Shown here: piece after piece, positions 16,848 to 25,729 of the stretch | How positions within the stretch are numbered: position 1 is the first letter of the stretch | Layout of the letters: every line of letters starts with the position of its first letter | From: Pedobacter agri PB92 | GTDB taxonomy: Bacteria; Bacteroidota; Bacteroidia; Sphingobacteriales; Sphingobacteriaceae | DNA: 46,837 nt | Assembly (NCBI RefSeq): GCF_000258495.1 | Contig: NZ_AJLG01000011.1 | Span: forward strand, 1-46,837 | Direction: 5' to 3' | Program-made: the position numbers and the translations under genes | The notes under the pieces: generated by a model | What the model saw: only the letters and a program-made list of their open reading frames with translations | What the model was told of the DNA's origin: nothing | Database searches by the model: none

Positions 16848-18266
16848 TTAGTAAGCACCTAAATAAAAGCTGCCAGATTGGTTTTTTAATTTTGCACCTT
16901 TTGTGATGGTTTTTGTTTTATAATTAATTACATATAAGTTTCCATCAAGTCCATTTGGTGTTAAAGGAACATATACGTTATCACCTGCAAGACCAATATT
17001 CTGAAATTGACCAAAAGTACCTGTTAAAGCAGTTCCGCCGTTTTGCGCTGCTGTTAATCCAGAGTAACCACTATTGTTTTGATTTTCTGTAGTCAACCTG
17101 GTAGCAGTTTTAGCATTTAGATCTATTAAAGCCAAATATCCACCCTGTAAACCTGTTTCTGTAAATAAAACAATTCCGATTCCATCCTTAATGTATCTCC
17201 AGGCGCTGATAGTCACATTATTCGATGTGCCTAGCGCTGTTTTCAGGTTGAAGTTATAGCTGTTGTCATATTCATTTGTTGACGCGTTGATACGTAAAAT
17301 CTGACTGCCGGAAGTCGCTGTCGCCTGATAAACGTTTCCATCAGTACCTACATATTGCGTCATGGTACGATATGAGTGGTTGTTTATCTTACTGATGTTC
17401 GGATCAACAAAAATTAATTTAGGATTAGCTAAAGAAGGATAATCTACAACCAAAGTAGCTGTACCCAATTCTCTTGTACCTGTAGACCAGGTCTGAGCAG
17501 TACCTGCAGTGTTAACACCAGATTTTTTAGTTACATCTGTTCTGGTCACGTTACAGCCAATAAAGATTTTTGTTTTAGCTGCATTTAATACCGGTACATC
17601 AATACGGCCAATTTGATAACCCGCTTTAGTTTGTTCTGCCGTAAACGGAATGGTAAATTCTGTTTGACGGGTAATTTGAGGATCATTTAAATTCAGTACC
17701 GCTATTTTCGCTGTGCTTTTCACATCAACAAAGTCTGCACCCGCACCTGTAGCTGGAGCACCCGTTGTAACTGAAGACGCAAAAACGCCAATACCAATGC
17801 CGTCAGCAGCGACTACCCAGCGAGGAGCAGTGCCCAAAATGGGTTCGGTATTTACCTCCTCACGCGTATCGATGAAGTTTTTATCGCCCTCCACTTTATA
17901 TTTATTAAAAATACCACCATCTGTACCTGTATATTGAATGTTGTATAGAAAATTTCCATTAGCAGAACCCTGAACACGGGCAGTACGCTGTGATCTTAAC
18001 CCGTAGCCATTGGTAAATACATTTACCTCGAAGTTTGGATTAATTGCCTGAGCTGTTGTGATGGCAAAAGCCCTGGTACCGCCATTTCCCGCAGTTCCTT
18101 CAGCATCTGGAAAGGCAGCAGTTAGTGTGATGTACTTTCTATCCCAGATGTCAGCTCCTGAAACTCCTGTTTCTGAAGTCTCTCCGCCATCTTTTTTACA
18201 AGCAGTGAGCGCACTGATCGCTAGAACGGAACCGAAGATTGCGGTTTTTAATAAATTAGTTTTCAT
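16848..18266 (-). CDS. DUF4374 domain-containing lipoprotein
   Basis: The product is 472 aa. The signal MKTNLLKTAIFGSVLAISALTAC has a lipobox (LTAC) followed by KKDGG. The rest is a repetitive beta-propeller-like protein, with strands such as AVLNLNDPQITRQTEFTIPF, TLVVDYPSLANPKLIFVDPN, VYVPLTPNGLDGNLYVINYK. DUF4374 lipoproteins are usually encoded next to TonB-dependent receptors for iron complexes in Bacteroidota. Here the start is 6 bp past the receptor stop, so they are cotranscribed. It probably sits at the outer membrane and helps ligand capture, but direct evidence for the family is thin. The operon ends with a strong terminator. Confidence 0.85.
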   Translation of the reverse strand: MKTNLLKTAIFGSVLAISALTACKKDGGETSETGVSGADIWDRKYITLTAAFPDAEGTAGNGGTRAFAITTAQAINPNFEVNVFTNGYGLRSQRTARVQGSANGNFLYNIQYTGTDGGIFNKYKVEGDKNFIDTREEVNTEPILGTAPRWVVAADGIGIGVFASSVTTGAPATGAGADFVDVKSTAKIAVLNLNDPQITRQTEFTIPFTAEQTKAGYQIGRIDVPVLNAAKTKIFIGCNVTRTDVTKKSGVNTAGTAQTWSTGTRELGTATLVVDYPSLANPKLIFVDPNISKINNHSYRTMTQYVGTDGNVYQATATSGSQILRINASTNEYDNSYNFNLKTALGTSNNVTISAWRYIKDGIGIVLFTETGLQGGYLALIDLNAKTATRLTTENQNNSGYSGLTAAQNGGTALTGTFGQFQNIGLAGDNVYVPLTPNGLDGNLYVINYKTKTITKGAKLKNQSGSFYLGAY

Positions 18267-18272
18267 ACGTTA

Positions 18273-20717
18273 TTATTTAAAATTATTTATAGTGTAGTTT
18301 AATTTGAAATAGAATGCCCGGCCGGGTTTTTGAACGCCAAAGTTGTCATACACCTCCGCGTTGAGCATATTTTTACAATCTATGCTGGCTACAAGTTTTC
18401 CACTTGGGAAACGGTAACTTGCGCCCAGGTCATGTGTAAATTGATTTGGCGTTGTGAACCATTCTGATTCGATCCAGATGGTGCTGAATGAGGCTACGTA
18501 GCCTGCATTATAATATACGTTCATCACCGATTTCTTTTGAAAAACGTTGTTGAAACGATATTGAAGGTTACCATTAACGGTAAAAAAGGGTTCGTTTGGA
18601 ACTTGTTTGTTGTATAAGCTATTTGGATTTCCACGCTCATCAAGTTCTACTTTATAAAGCGAATTAAATTTTGAAAAGTTAAGCATGGCATTGAGTCGGT
18701 TGTTGTAGATATAGTTGACTTCTGCCTCAAAACCTACCGATTGAGTTTTGGAAAGGTTAACAAATTGCGTTACCTGAATATCTTCCACCTGATTCTCCCG
18801 ACCCTCAATTACCGGATCGATTCGCGTTTGCTGAATAATTTTATCATAGCCATTCCTCCAAAATGCGTTTCCATAAAGAGAAAACTTATGCTGATCACCT
18901 GTAGTAAACTGGTATCTCCCGCCAAGGTTATAATTAATAGCGAGTTCTGGTAAAATCGCAGGATTAGGCAGTAAATTATTTTCAGGCTCTCCGTAAATGT
19001 GTCTGTCGGTCGGCATGATAAACGATTTTTCAGCAGAAAGGATCAAAAAGCCATTACGTATGGCTTCATAAGAAAGTGTACCGCCAAATCCTTTATTATC
19101 TCTGGTGGTGGTGCTGTTTTGATAGATCAATTGGCCGTTAACTTCATTTGTTGGTCTGTTCTGATCTGTTTGATAAATGGCATATTTACCGAAAATGTTC
19201 GTTTTAAGCTTGCCTTTAAAAAGTTCGGCCTCATAGTTCATCGCAAAGATGTTGGTGGTTAACCCGTTCTGAGTGATCCACCTGCTTCTTTCCGGGATAA
19301 GTAGATCCTGATCATTGCGGTCAGATTGTTCGAACTTATGGTTGAAGGATACCCTGTGACCTGAAACAATAGTGTAGGCCAGGTTCGATCTGATATTGGA
19401 AATCTGACGCTCGATATTACTCATCACGGCTATTCCTTGTTGTCCCTGCCCCGGGCTGTAACCATAAGTTTCTGGTGGCCCTTCAGAATTTTTTACCAGT
19501 AAAGTGCCATCCCAATTATATTTCAGGCTAACGGTATCTTCCAGATAGGTTGTTCTTCTGCTGTGCACCGCATTTACGGTAAGCGCAAGTCCATCAACTA
19601 AAAAGTTATTCTTATTGTAATTTAAACTAAAAACATGTGCCTGGTACTTATTAAATCGGCCAAAATAAGGCTTGGTCATGGTTATTCCATGAGGAATTTG
19701 TTTGTAAGAATCAGATACATTATAGCCAACAAAAAACTGATCGGCCCATTTCACATTGGTAAACCCAGCCTCAAATCGTCCGCCAACAGTTTCAAACTCA
19801 TCATTCGGTCGTCTGGTTCTATAGTTTCGAACAATTCTTCCGCCAGGTAAAGTATATTTTGAAAATTTACCCCACATCTCATAATTGTTATCGGAGTGAC
19901 TGTAAAAACCAGAAGCCCGGGCCGTGAAACCATTTTTTTGATTGCGATACAAAGCGCTCACATCAGCCCGGTAAGTATTAAATGATCCATAAGACACCGC
20001 TGCAGTAATGTTATTGGCAGAGGCATCTTTTTTCATAATAACGTTTATGGCGCCACCAATATAATTTCCACTTAAATGAGATGGGAGCACACCTTTGTAT
20101 ACTTCGATCCGTTCTATCATAGATGGGGGAATATTATTCAAATTAAAAGAAGAACCATAAGTGGAGATTTCAATCCCATCCAGAAAAAGACCGATCGTAC
20201 TGCCCGACATGCCGTTTAAGTTATATTCTATCGGCGAGCCTTCGCCACCGTTCTGTCTAACACGCACACCAACCGCCCGGTCTAAAAGTTCATTTGTGGT
20301 AAGATTTCTCAGAGAGGCTTCCTTGGTTTCGATAATCGACATGGCAAAGCCGCTGGTTTCCATTTTTCGTTTTTCTGTTTTGCCTGCCACACTTACCTCT
20401 TGCAAATCGCGATCTAAATGCTCCTTCACTTTGGTGTTAAAAGTTACGTTTGCAGCATTAATATTGACCACTTGAATCTTCTGCTCAGACATTACTGAGC
20501 TGATTAGCAAAGTGTAATTACCATATTTTAAGCCTTTGAACTCATATTTTCCCTTTTCATCAGTCATGGTGCTGCGGCTTAGCTCTTTGATTGTTACCGT
20601 TGCCCCATCCATTGGCTGCCCGTTGTGATTTGTTATTTTACCTGATAGGCTAGATGTTTGCGCAAATGCAACAACAGAAAGGCAGAAAGTAAGAATACTG
20701 AGTAAAAATATTTTCAT
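18273..20717 (-). CDS. TonB-dependent receptor with N-terminal carboxypeptidase-regulatory-like domain
   Basis: The product is 814 aa. A signal peptide (MKIFLLSILTFCLSVVAFAQ) is followed by a CarboxypepD_reg-like domain (about 22-100; SLSGKITNHNGQPMDGATVT, GKYEFKGLKYGNYTLLI). The plug comes next (NLTTNELLDRAVGVRVRQNG, GSTIGLFLDGIEISTYGSSF, IERIEVYKGVLPSHLSGNYI, then GGAINVIMKK), followed by a barrel ending FYFKLNYTINNFK with a terminal Phe-x-Lys. It is a TonB-driven outer-membrane importer. Iron-siderophore uptake is the likely role, given the divergent PchR-like AraC gene and the DUF4374 partner, but the ligand is not defined. It shares an overlapping divergent promoter with the AraC gene. 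DUF4374 follows after 6 bp. Confidence 0.92.
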   Translation of the reverse strand: MKIFLLSILTFCLSVVAFAQTSSLSGKITNHNGQPMDGATVTIKELSRSTMTDEKGKYEFKGLKYGNYTLLISSVMSEQKIQVVNINAANVTFNTKVKEHLDRDLQEVSVAGKTEKRKMETSGFAMSIIETKEASLRNLTTNELLDRAVGVRVRQNGGEGSPIEYNLNGMSGSTIGLFLDGIEISTYGSSFNLNNIPPSMIERIEVYKGVLPSHLSGNYIGGAINVIMKKDASANNITAAVSYGSFNTYRADVSALYRNQKNGFTARASGFYSHSDNNYEMWGKFSKYTLPGGRIVRNYRTRRPNDEFETVGGRFEAGFTNVKWADQFFVGYNVSDSYKQIPHGITMTKPYFGRFNKYQAHVFSLNYNKNNFLVDGLALTVNAVHSRRTTYLEDTVSLKYNWDGTLLVKNSEGPPETYGYSPGQGQQGIAVMSNIERQISNIRSNLAYTIVSGHRVSFNHKFEQSDRNDQDLLIPERSRWITQNGLTTNIFAMNYEAELFKGKLKTNIFGKYAIYQTDQNRPTNEVNGQLIYQNSTTTRDNKGFGGTLSYEAIRNGFLILSAEKSFIMPTDRHIYGEPENNLLPNPAILPELAINYNLGGRYQFTTGDQHKFSLYGNAFWRNGYDKIIQQTRIDPVIEGRENQVEDIQVTQFVNLSKTQSVGFEAEVNYIYNNRLNAMLNFSKFNSLYKVELDERGNPNSLYNKQVPNEPFFTVNGNLQYRFNNVFQKKSVMNVYYNAGYVASFSTIWIESEWFTTPNQFTHDLGASYRFPSGKLVASIDCKNMLNAEVYDNFGVQKPGRAFYFKLNYTINNFK

Positions 20718-20770
20718 CGACTAGTTTGTAACTTTTTCAAGTTGTTCTTTAGAATAGGTCTTAATAAGAA

Positions 20771-20788
20771 TAACTTTGCGCAAAGATA
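20771..20788. promoter_or_regulatory. Overlapping divergent promoters with a 12-bp palindrome
   Basis: Two exact -7 elements face each other. TAACTTTG (20771-20778, plus) points at the AraC gene, and TATCTTTG (20781-20788 read on minus) points at the receptor. Their shared centre is the perfect palindrome CTTTGCGCAAAG (20774-20785). For the minus promoter a TTG lies 16 bp further out. The two promoters must compete for polymerase. Confidence 0.6.
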
Positions 20789-20798
20789 AATTCTGGAT

Positions 20799-21794
20799 AT
20801 GACGCAATCGGAAGAAATAGTAACGCAGAAGGGAGTTTCTCAAAAAGCTTTGGAAAGTGTGTTTCTATACAATAGAGATATGGAGGTAAGTTATCGAAGT
20901 TACATAAGCGACCCTAAGAAACTTGAGATCAGGCTTAGCCATCCTGATGCTTCGCAATTGGTTACTTTCCAAATGATTTTTGTATTACAAGGAACTGTCA
21001 GGCTGAACCAGTCGGGTGGTGGAGATTATTATAAGCAAATCAATCAACACCAGCACAATATTTACCGCACCTGTTTTAAGTCAAGTCAGATGTTGGTAGA
21101 CGCTGCGGATGATGTTATTTGTATCAATATCAGCCCTGCTTTTGTAGATCGGTTTTTGCCAGGTGATCATATTGCCTACCAGCGTTTGTGGTTAGAGGAT
21201 CAATCAAAAAATCCATTCCCACTGTCAGAAGTTAATATGCAGATTAGCCCCGAAATCAGTGCTATTCTGCAGCGTCTGGGTAATGCAAAACATAGTGCAT
21301 TTTCTGACCAGTTATTGCTCGAATCGAAAGCAATTGAGCTCTTTGCGCTGCAAATTTTACAATTCGAACAGATGCAAATGAATAAGGCGGAGCCAAAACT
21401 TAAAGCATTAGAGGTGGAGCGAATGCATCAGGCCCGTGAAATTCTGATTGCCCAAACGGGTAATCAACTTTCTTTAAGGGCACTGGCACACCTTGTTGGC
21501 ACAAATGAATTCAATTTGAAACGCGATTTTAAAGCAGTTTTTGGCAAAACAGTTTATGCTTATCTGAATCAGCATAAAATGGAACAGGCAAAAACCATGT
21601 TAATGGAAGAGGATATCACTGTTGCCGAAACCTCTAAAAAAATGGGCTACAAACATGCCACCCATTTTACAAATGCTTTTAAGAAATATTTTGGTTTTTT
21701 GCCCAATAAAATTAAAACCGGTAAACTTTCCATGTTGCTCTTTCTCGAAGATTTTGTTGCCTTTTTGGAAAGTTTCAACTCCATAGCGATTTAG
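20799..21794 (+). CDS. AraC family transcriptional regulator (PchR-like)
   Basis: The product is 331 aa. The N-terminal ligand domain is followed by LLLESKAIELFALQILQFEQ at about 168-187, a segment typical of PchR/iron-responsive AraC regulators. The C-terminal double helix-turn-helix follows: VERMHQAREILIAQ, LSLRALAHLVGTNEFNLKRD, FKAVFGKTVYAYLNQHKMEQ, and the second motif AETSKKMGYKHATHFTNAFK with KYFGFLP. It is transcribed divergently from a TonB receptor with overlapping promoters, the usual arrangement when such a regulator activates the receptor on binding the ferri-siderophore. The ligand is inferred, not shown. Confidence 0.88.
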   Translation: MTQSEEIVTQKGVSQKALESVFLYNRDMEVSYRSYISDPKKLEIRLSHPDASQLVTFQMIFVLQGTVRLNQSGGGDYYKQINQHQHNIYRTCFKSSQMLVDAADDVICINISPAFVDRFLPGDHIAYQRLWLEDQSKNPFPLSEVNMQISPEISAILQRLGNAKHSAFSDQLLLESKAIELFALQILQFEQMQMNKAEPKLKALEVERMHQAREILIAQTGNQLSLRALAHLVGTNEFNLKRDFKAVFGKTVYAYLNQHKMEQAKTMLMEEDITVAETSKKMGYKHATHFTNAFKKYFGFLPNKIKTGKLSMLLFLEDFVAFLESFNSIAI

Positions 21795-21888
21795 TTTATC
21801 TCCTGTTTGGTACAAAATTTTCTTCGTAGAAAAAACCATACGAGAAGGGAATTGTTATAACCTTAACTAAAATAAGGAGACCAATACC

Positions 21889-22296
21889 ATGGCAATTAAC
21901 GAGAACAAAGGATCACAAGATAAAATACACAGTACTACGGAAAACCCGGAAATTAATAAGGAAAATTTGGCTTACGATAAAAATAAGCAAAGTTACGAGT
22001 TAGACGTAAAAGGTACCGATAAAGATTATGATCATCCGATGGGATATGAAACTGTTGCAGCAGGTGCCCGTGATGATGATTCGACATATGATGAAGCAAA
22101 CCCTTATGTGGGCGATGAGTATGCGAGAAATGAAGAGATTGCCGAAGATAACCTGGATGAGTTAGGGATGCATGTGGACAATGGAGAAAGCGTAAAGCTT
22201 AGTCCGGAAGACGAGATCCTGGCTCGTACAGATGAAGATAATCGTGATGATTTAGATGAGGAAGGCTACCCAATTAATGATGCACCGGAAAAGTAG
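21889..22296 (+). CDS. Acidic, probably disordered hypothetical protein
   Basis: The product is 135 aa, highly acidic and hydrophilic, without Cys or Trp, with many Asp, Glu, Asn and Lys (for example ARDDDSTYDEANPYVGDEY and RTDEDNRDDLDEEGYPINDA). No hydrophobic core or signal peptide is visible, so it is likely intrinsically disordered. It has an unusually good Shine-Dalgarno (AAGGAG, 13 bp before ATG) for a Bacteroidota gene, suggesting strong translation. Small acidic stress proteins of this type are common in the group, but I recognise no named family. It ends at a terminator shared with the convergent gene. Confidence 0.7.
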   Translation: MAINENKGSQDKIHSTTENPEINKENLAYDKNKQSYELDVKGTDKDYDHPMGYETVAAGARDDDSTYDEANPYVGDEYARNEEIAEDNLDELGMHVDNGESVKLSPEDEILARTDEDNRDDLDEEGYPINDAPEK

Positions 22297-22352
22297 AAAT
22301 AAATAATTCTTTCAATGATCGCCAGATGGATGGTGTATTGATTAATATAAAG

Positions 22353-22384
22353 GCAGGCTGATGTAACATTAGCCTGCTTTTTTT
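22353..22384. terminator. Bidirectional terminator between convergent genes
   Basis: 12-base arms (GCAGGCTGATGT with ACATTAGCCTGC, one G-T pair) are followed by a run of T on plus. It overlaps the stop codon of the minus-strand GRAM-like gene (22383). Confidence 0.85.
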
Positions 22385-22895
22385 ATAATGATTGATTTTG
22401 CATCTGGCGGAAGATTGCAGTTTTCCAAAAATTTCTATTGTTCACTACAAATTTCTCTTCATCACCATCTTTTAAAATCAGTTTCATTCCATTAGGCACT
22501 AATCCTAATGTATTGAAGTATGTAATTTCTTTAATCTCCTCAGTATATATGATGAAAGCATGGTTCTGGATATTGAAACCATGCGATTTAAATTCTAATT
22601 TGTTTTGAAGTAAATAAAGTTTGCCGCCAACCGCCTCTGCGTTTTTAAAATGATTGGCACCGCCCGAGTGAATGATATCACGCTCATCAACACCAGTAAT
22701 TTGGGTTTGCTGTTTTACTTTTTTTGAGTTAATAAAAAAGTACATCAAAAGGCCCCATAGTAAACCGGCAATCGGCGCTGCAATTAGTGCATAACCTATC
22801 CCATTCATCAATGCGATGATCACCCCAAACAAAATGGTAAAACCGATTGAAGAAACGACCAAAGCCTTTAAGGTCGCTTTTTTATCATCATTCAT
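22383..22895 (-). CDS. Membrane protein with GRAM/PH-like C-terminal domain
   Basis: The product is 170 aa. Two adjacent N-terminal transmembrane helices (about 10-30 and 32-55, with FTILFGVIIALMNGIGYALI and PIAGLLWGLLMYFF) are followed by a soluble domain. The strand pattern of that domain (GANHFKNAEAVGGKLYLLQN, KLEFKSHGFNIQNHAFIIYT, EEIKEITYFNTLGLVPNGMK) is GRAM/PH-like. GRAM domains in bacteria may bind lipids or proteins. Its ATG is only 3 bp past the dnaX stop, so it is cotranscribed with dnaX, though no functional link is obvious. Confidence 0.7.
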   Translation of the reverse strand: MNDDKKATLKALVVSSIGFTILFGVIIALMNGIGYALIAAPIAGLLWGLLMYFFINSKKVKQQTQITGVDERDIIHSGGANHFKNAEAVGGKLYLLQNKLEFKSHGFNIQNHAFIIYTEEIKEITYFNTLGLVPNGMKLILKDGDEEKFVVNNRNFWKTAIFRQMQNQSL

Positions 22896-22898
22896 AAA

Positions 22899-24712
22899 CT
22901 ATGGATTAATGTCTAAATTGAACCTTTTACGTAACTCATCAAGTTTAGGGTTTTTGTTTACCAGGTAATCATATTTTTCCCGATTGCCATAAAGCCGGTT
23001 CTCAATTTTCCGCTCCACTTGTTTAAAGGTTATATCTACTGCGAAATTTTGGAGGGTATTCCGTAAATAGTTCATCAGCTCAACAGATTCCTGAACCACG
23101 AACTGTTCCTGAGTTTTGCTCTCTACTGAAATCTCGATTAAAGTAGGATTGACAAGGGTAGGGGCAAAGTTATTTAAAATGGTAAAAAGGTTAATCTTAT
23201 CTGCCGCTTTTAGTATCTGGATATAGTTATTCCACACTTCTAATAACCGTTCATAACTAAAAGACTCGCGGGCTTCTCCGGTTACGGTTTTCGGACTTCC
23301 ATCATCCTCACCAGCTGCGAGCCGCTCCAAATCATTTAAAGATGGAATCAGTGTGCCAACAGTTTTTTTCGGGATATTGATGCTGATCGAAGTTGCAGAT
23401 GAAATTGCAGGCTTTGAATTTTCCTTCGGTTTATCTAATGGAATACTTACCGGAACTTCTGTTTTCGGAGTGATTATAGCTACTGGTGGTGGGTTTTCAC
23501 TTTCTGCTTTAAGCTTTCCGCTTTCGGCCTGCTCGGCTACGACATTAGTTTTTTTTTATCCTGATCTCCGTCAGTTGCTGTGTTACTTGTGCTTAAAGGT
23601 TGTTGTGCTAAATGTACTACCGATCGGATATGGCACATTTTAATTAATGCCAGTTCTACCTGCAGCCTTTGGTTTTTAGAGTTTTTATAATTTAAATCGC
23701 AGGTATTTGCCAGATTTAAAGCAGTTAACAAAAAGGAAAGTTCAGTTTGCCTGCACTGATCTAAATATTTTTGTTTAATATTTTCACTAACCTCTAAAAG
23801 TTTAATGGTTGCCGCATCTTTCCCAACCAGCAAATTGCGGAAGTGTGTAGCCAGTCCATTGATAAAATTATTTCCATCAAAGCCATTATTCAAGATCTCA
23901 TCAAATAATAAAAGTGTTTGACTTACTTCTGCCGCGGTTAAAAAAGACGTTAGCTTAAAGAAATAATCATAATCAAGAATATTCAGGTTATCGATTACGG
24001 CTTTATAAGTGATATTCTTGTTAGCATAACTGGCAATCTGATCAAACATCGAAAGGGCATCACGCAATCCTCCATCAGCTTTTTGCGCAATAATATGCAA
24101 GCCATCACTTTCAAAAGCAATGTTTTCACGCTGGGCGATTTTGGTAAGATGATTTGCAATGTCTTCAACCTGAATGCGATTGAAATCGAAAATCTGACAA
24201 CGGGATAAAATAGTTGGCAGAATTTTATGTTTCTCAGTGGTTGCTAAAATGAATATCGCATAAGATGGTGGTTCCTCCAAAGTTTTCAGAAAGGCATTGA
24301 ATGCACTTTGAGATAACATGTGAACCTCATCAATGATGTAGATTTTATATTTTCCGGCTTGTGGCGGTATGCGAACTTGTTCAATCAGGCTGCGAATGTC
24401 ATCAACAGAGTTGTTTGATGCCGCATCCAGTTCATGAACATTAAATGAATGCCCGTTCTGAAAAGAAAGGCAGTTATCGCATTGCCCACAAGCTTCCATT
24501 TCTGGAGTAGGATTGGTACAATTGATTGTTTTGGCCAGGATACGGGCGCAGGTGGTTTTACCCACTCCACGCGGACCACAGAATAAAAAGGCCTGTGCAA
24601 GCTGGTTGTTTTTAATGGCATTTTTTAACGTACCAGTAATATGCTGCTGCCCCACTACGGTTTCAAACGTGGCCGGACGATATTTACGGGCAGAAACGAT
24701 AAAATTTTCCAT
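22899..24712 (-). CDS. dnaX: DNA polymerase III subunits gamma/tau, expressed by a probable -1 frameshift
   Basis: The gene encodes the clamp-loader ATPase. The first frame (24712 to the TAG at 23537) gives 391 aa: MENFIVSARKYRPATFETVV, Walker A GPRGVGKTT, a zinc site (CTNPTPEMEACGQCDNC), Walker B IYIIDEVHML, the sensor TTEKHKILPTILSRCQIF, and domain III. It ends DQDKKKLMS right after an A9 run (plus 23549-23557). The -1 frame continues as TNVVAEQAESGK to 22899, adding 216 residues that include NYLRNTLQNFAVDITFKQVE, the tau-specific C-terminus. A -1 shift at A9 gives tau of 604 aa; no shift gives gamma of 391 aa, the sizes expected from E. coli (643 and 431). ATG at 24712 is preferred over a GTG six bases upstream. 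Confidence 0.93.
23549..23569 (-). promoter_or_regulatory. Candidate programmed frameshift site in dnaX
   Basis: On the minus strand: GGAG (plus 23566-23569), 8 bases, then A9 (plus 23557 to 23549), then CTAATGTCGTAG. The zero frame stops at TAG four codons after the run. A -1 shift, or one extra A added by polymerase slippage, opens the tau frame. The run fits the A-AAA-AAA slippery heptamer, and the GGAG placed upstream parallels the internal Shine-Dalgarno of E. coli dnaX. No strong downstream stem is obvious. Confidence 0.65.
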
Positions 24713-24776
24713 CGGCACGAAAATAGGAAAATTTTATGGAGTTGAAATGTCGATTTCTGGAATGTTGAAAAGTTGA

Positions 24777-25670
24777 CTATTTGTGCAATTGCATCACTTT
24801 TTCCAATAAAGGCGGTAAGCCGCTTTCATTGATTTGATCGTTATTCCAGAAGCTCATCACGCAACTTACATAATTCTCCCTAACCTTGCTTGCTACATAA
24901 AATGCTGTCAATGTTTTTCCTCCAGAAGTTTTAACAGCAAGATTAGTTAAGCCTGTAAAACCGTAAACAACCTTTAATGCCTTCGCCGGGGTGCTTTCAA
25001 AAATTACATCAACTTGCTGTTCAGAAATAATTTTAAGTCCTTTTTTAATCTTGGTTAGCGTGAGTTGATTTTTAATCGCTTGTTTGGCGCTTTTTTCGGT
25101 TTTGTGAACCGACCAATTCATTTCGCCGTTTCCAGGACACTGAACTGTATTAACATTTGTCCAATAACAGCTGTTGCTCAGATGTATTTTTCTTCCAGCA
25201 AAATCAACGCTATCAATTCTCTTATTTTCGAAAACATGCATTGGAATAGCATCCTCAATAATAAGGCTGATCAGTTTTTGTTCAAACTGCACTTCAGGTT
25301 TCTCAAAATAAGCAAAGCAAATGGCAGTTACCATCTTTTGTTTATCTTCTATAAAATAATAGGATAGCATTTCGTTTAAGCTATCAGTTATTTTCTTACT
25401 TTTTAAAACATGTAAGTTGTTGTATGACAGTTTTGTATCTTTCGTTTTAAGAGCTTCATTACTTATGCCATATTTTCTAAAGACAAACTTTAAATCTTTT
25501 TCTGTAAATGAATTGGTAAACGTTTGACTGGTAAAATCAATTCCATCCACGTTATAATAGGTGACGCCATTGTTTTGTATCGCTTTTAATCTGTTAATAT
25601 AATCTTCCTGATTTTGAGCATATACTCCGAAAGGTAAGAGTAATAAGAAGACTAAGTAGATTTTGTTCAT
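24777..25670 (-). CDS. Secreted hypothetical protein
   Basis: The product is 297 aa. A typical signal peptide (MNKIYLVFLLLLPFGVYAQ) is followed by a mature protein with no internal membrane segment. It contains few Cys (SNSCYWTN, TVQCPGNGEM, ENYVSCVMSF). The length and the text (NQEDYINRLKAIQNNGVTYY at the start) do not match any family I know. It lies 59 bp downstream of an AraC regulator on the same strand, and 64 bp before dnaX. Likely exported to the periplasm or surface; no function is proposed. Confidence 0.7.
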   Translation of the reverse strand: MNKIYLVFLLLLPFGVYAQNQEDYINRLKAIQNNGVTYYNVDGIDFTSQTFTNSFTEKDLKFVFRKYGISNEALKTKDTKLSYNNLHVLKSKKITDSLNEMLSYYFIEDKQKMVTAICFAYFEKPEVQFEQKLISLIIEDAIPMHVFENKRIDSVDFAGRKIHLSNSCYWTNVNTVQCPGNGEMNWSVHKTEKSAKQAIKNQLTLTKIKKGLKIISEQQVDVIFESTPAKALKVVYGFTGLTNLAVKTSGGKTLTAFYVASKVRENYVSCVMSFWNNDQINESGLPPLLEKVMQLHK

Positions 25671-25729
25671 TTCTGTTTTGGCTATCGTTACAAGATAGCA
25701 GTTTTGGTCGGTATTCCGCTCAGGATGAA

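Noticed and set aside
22899..23330. Separate hypothetical gene of 143 aa downstream of dnaX
   Set aside because: Its frame extends back without stops to the A9 run and its text is the tau C-terminus, so it is part of dnaX.
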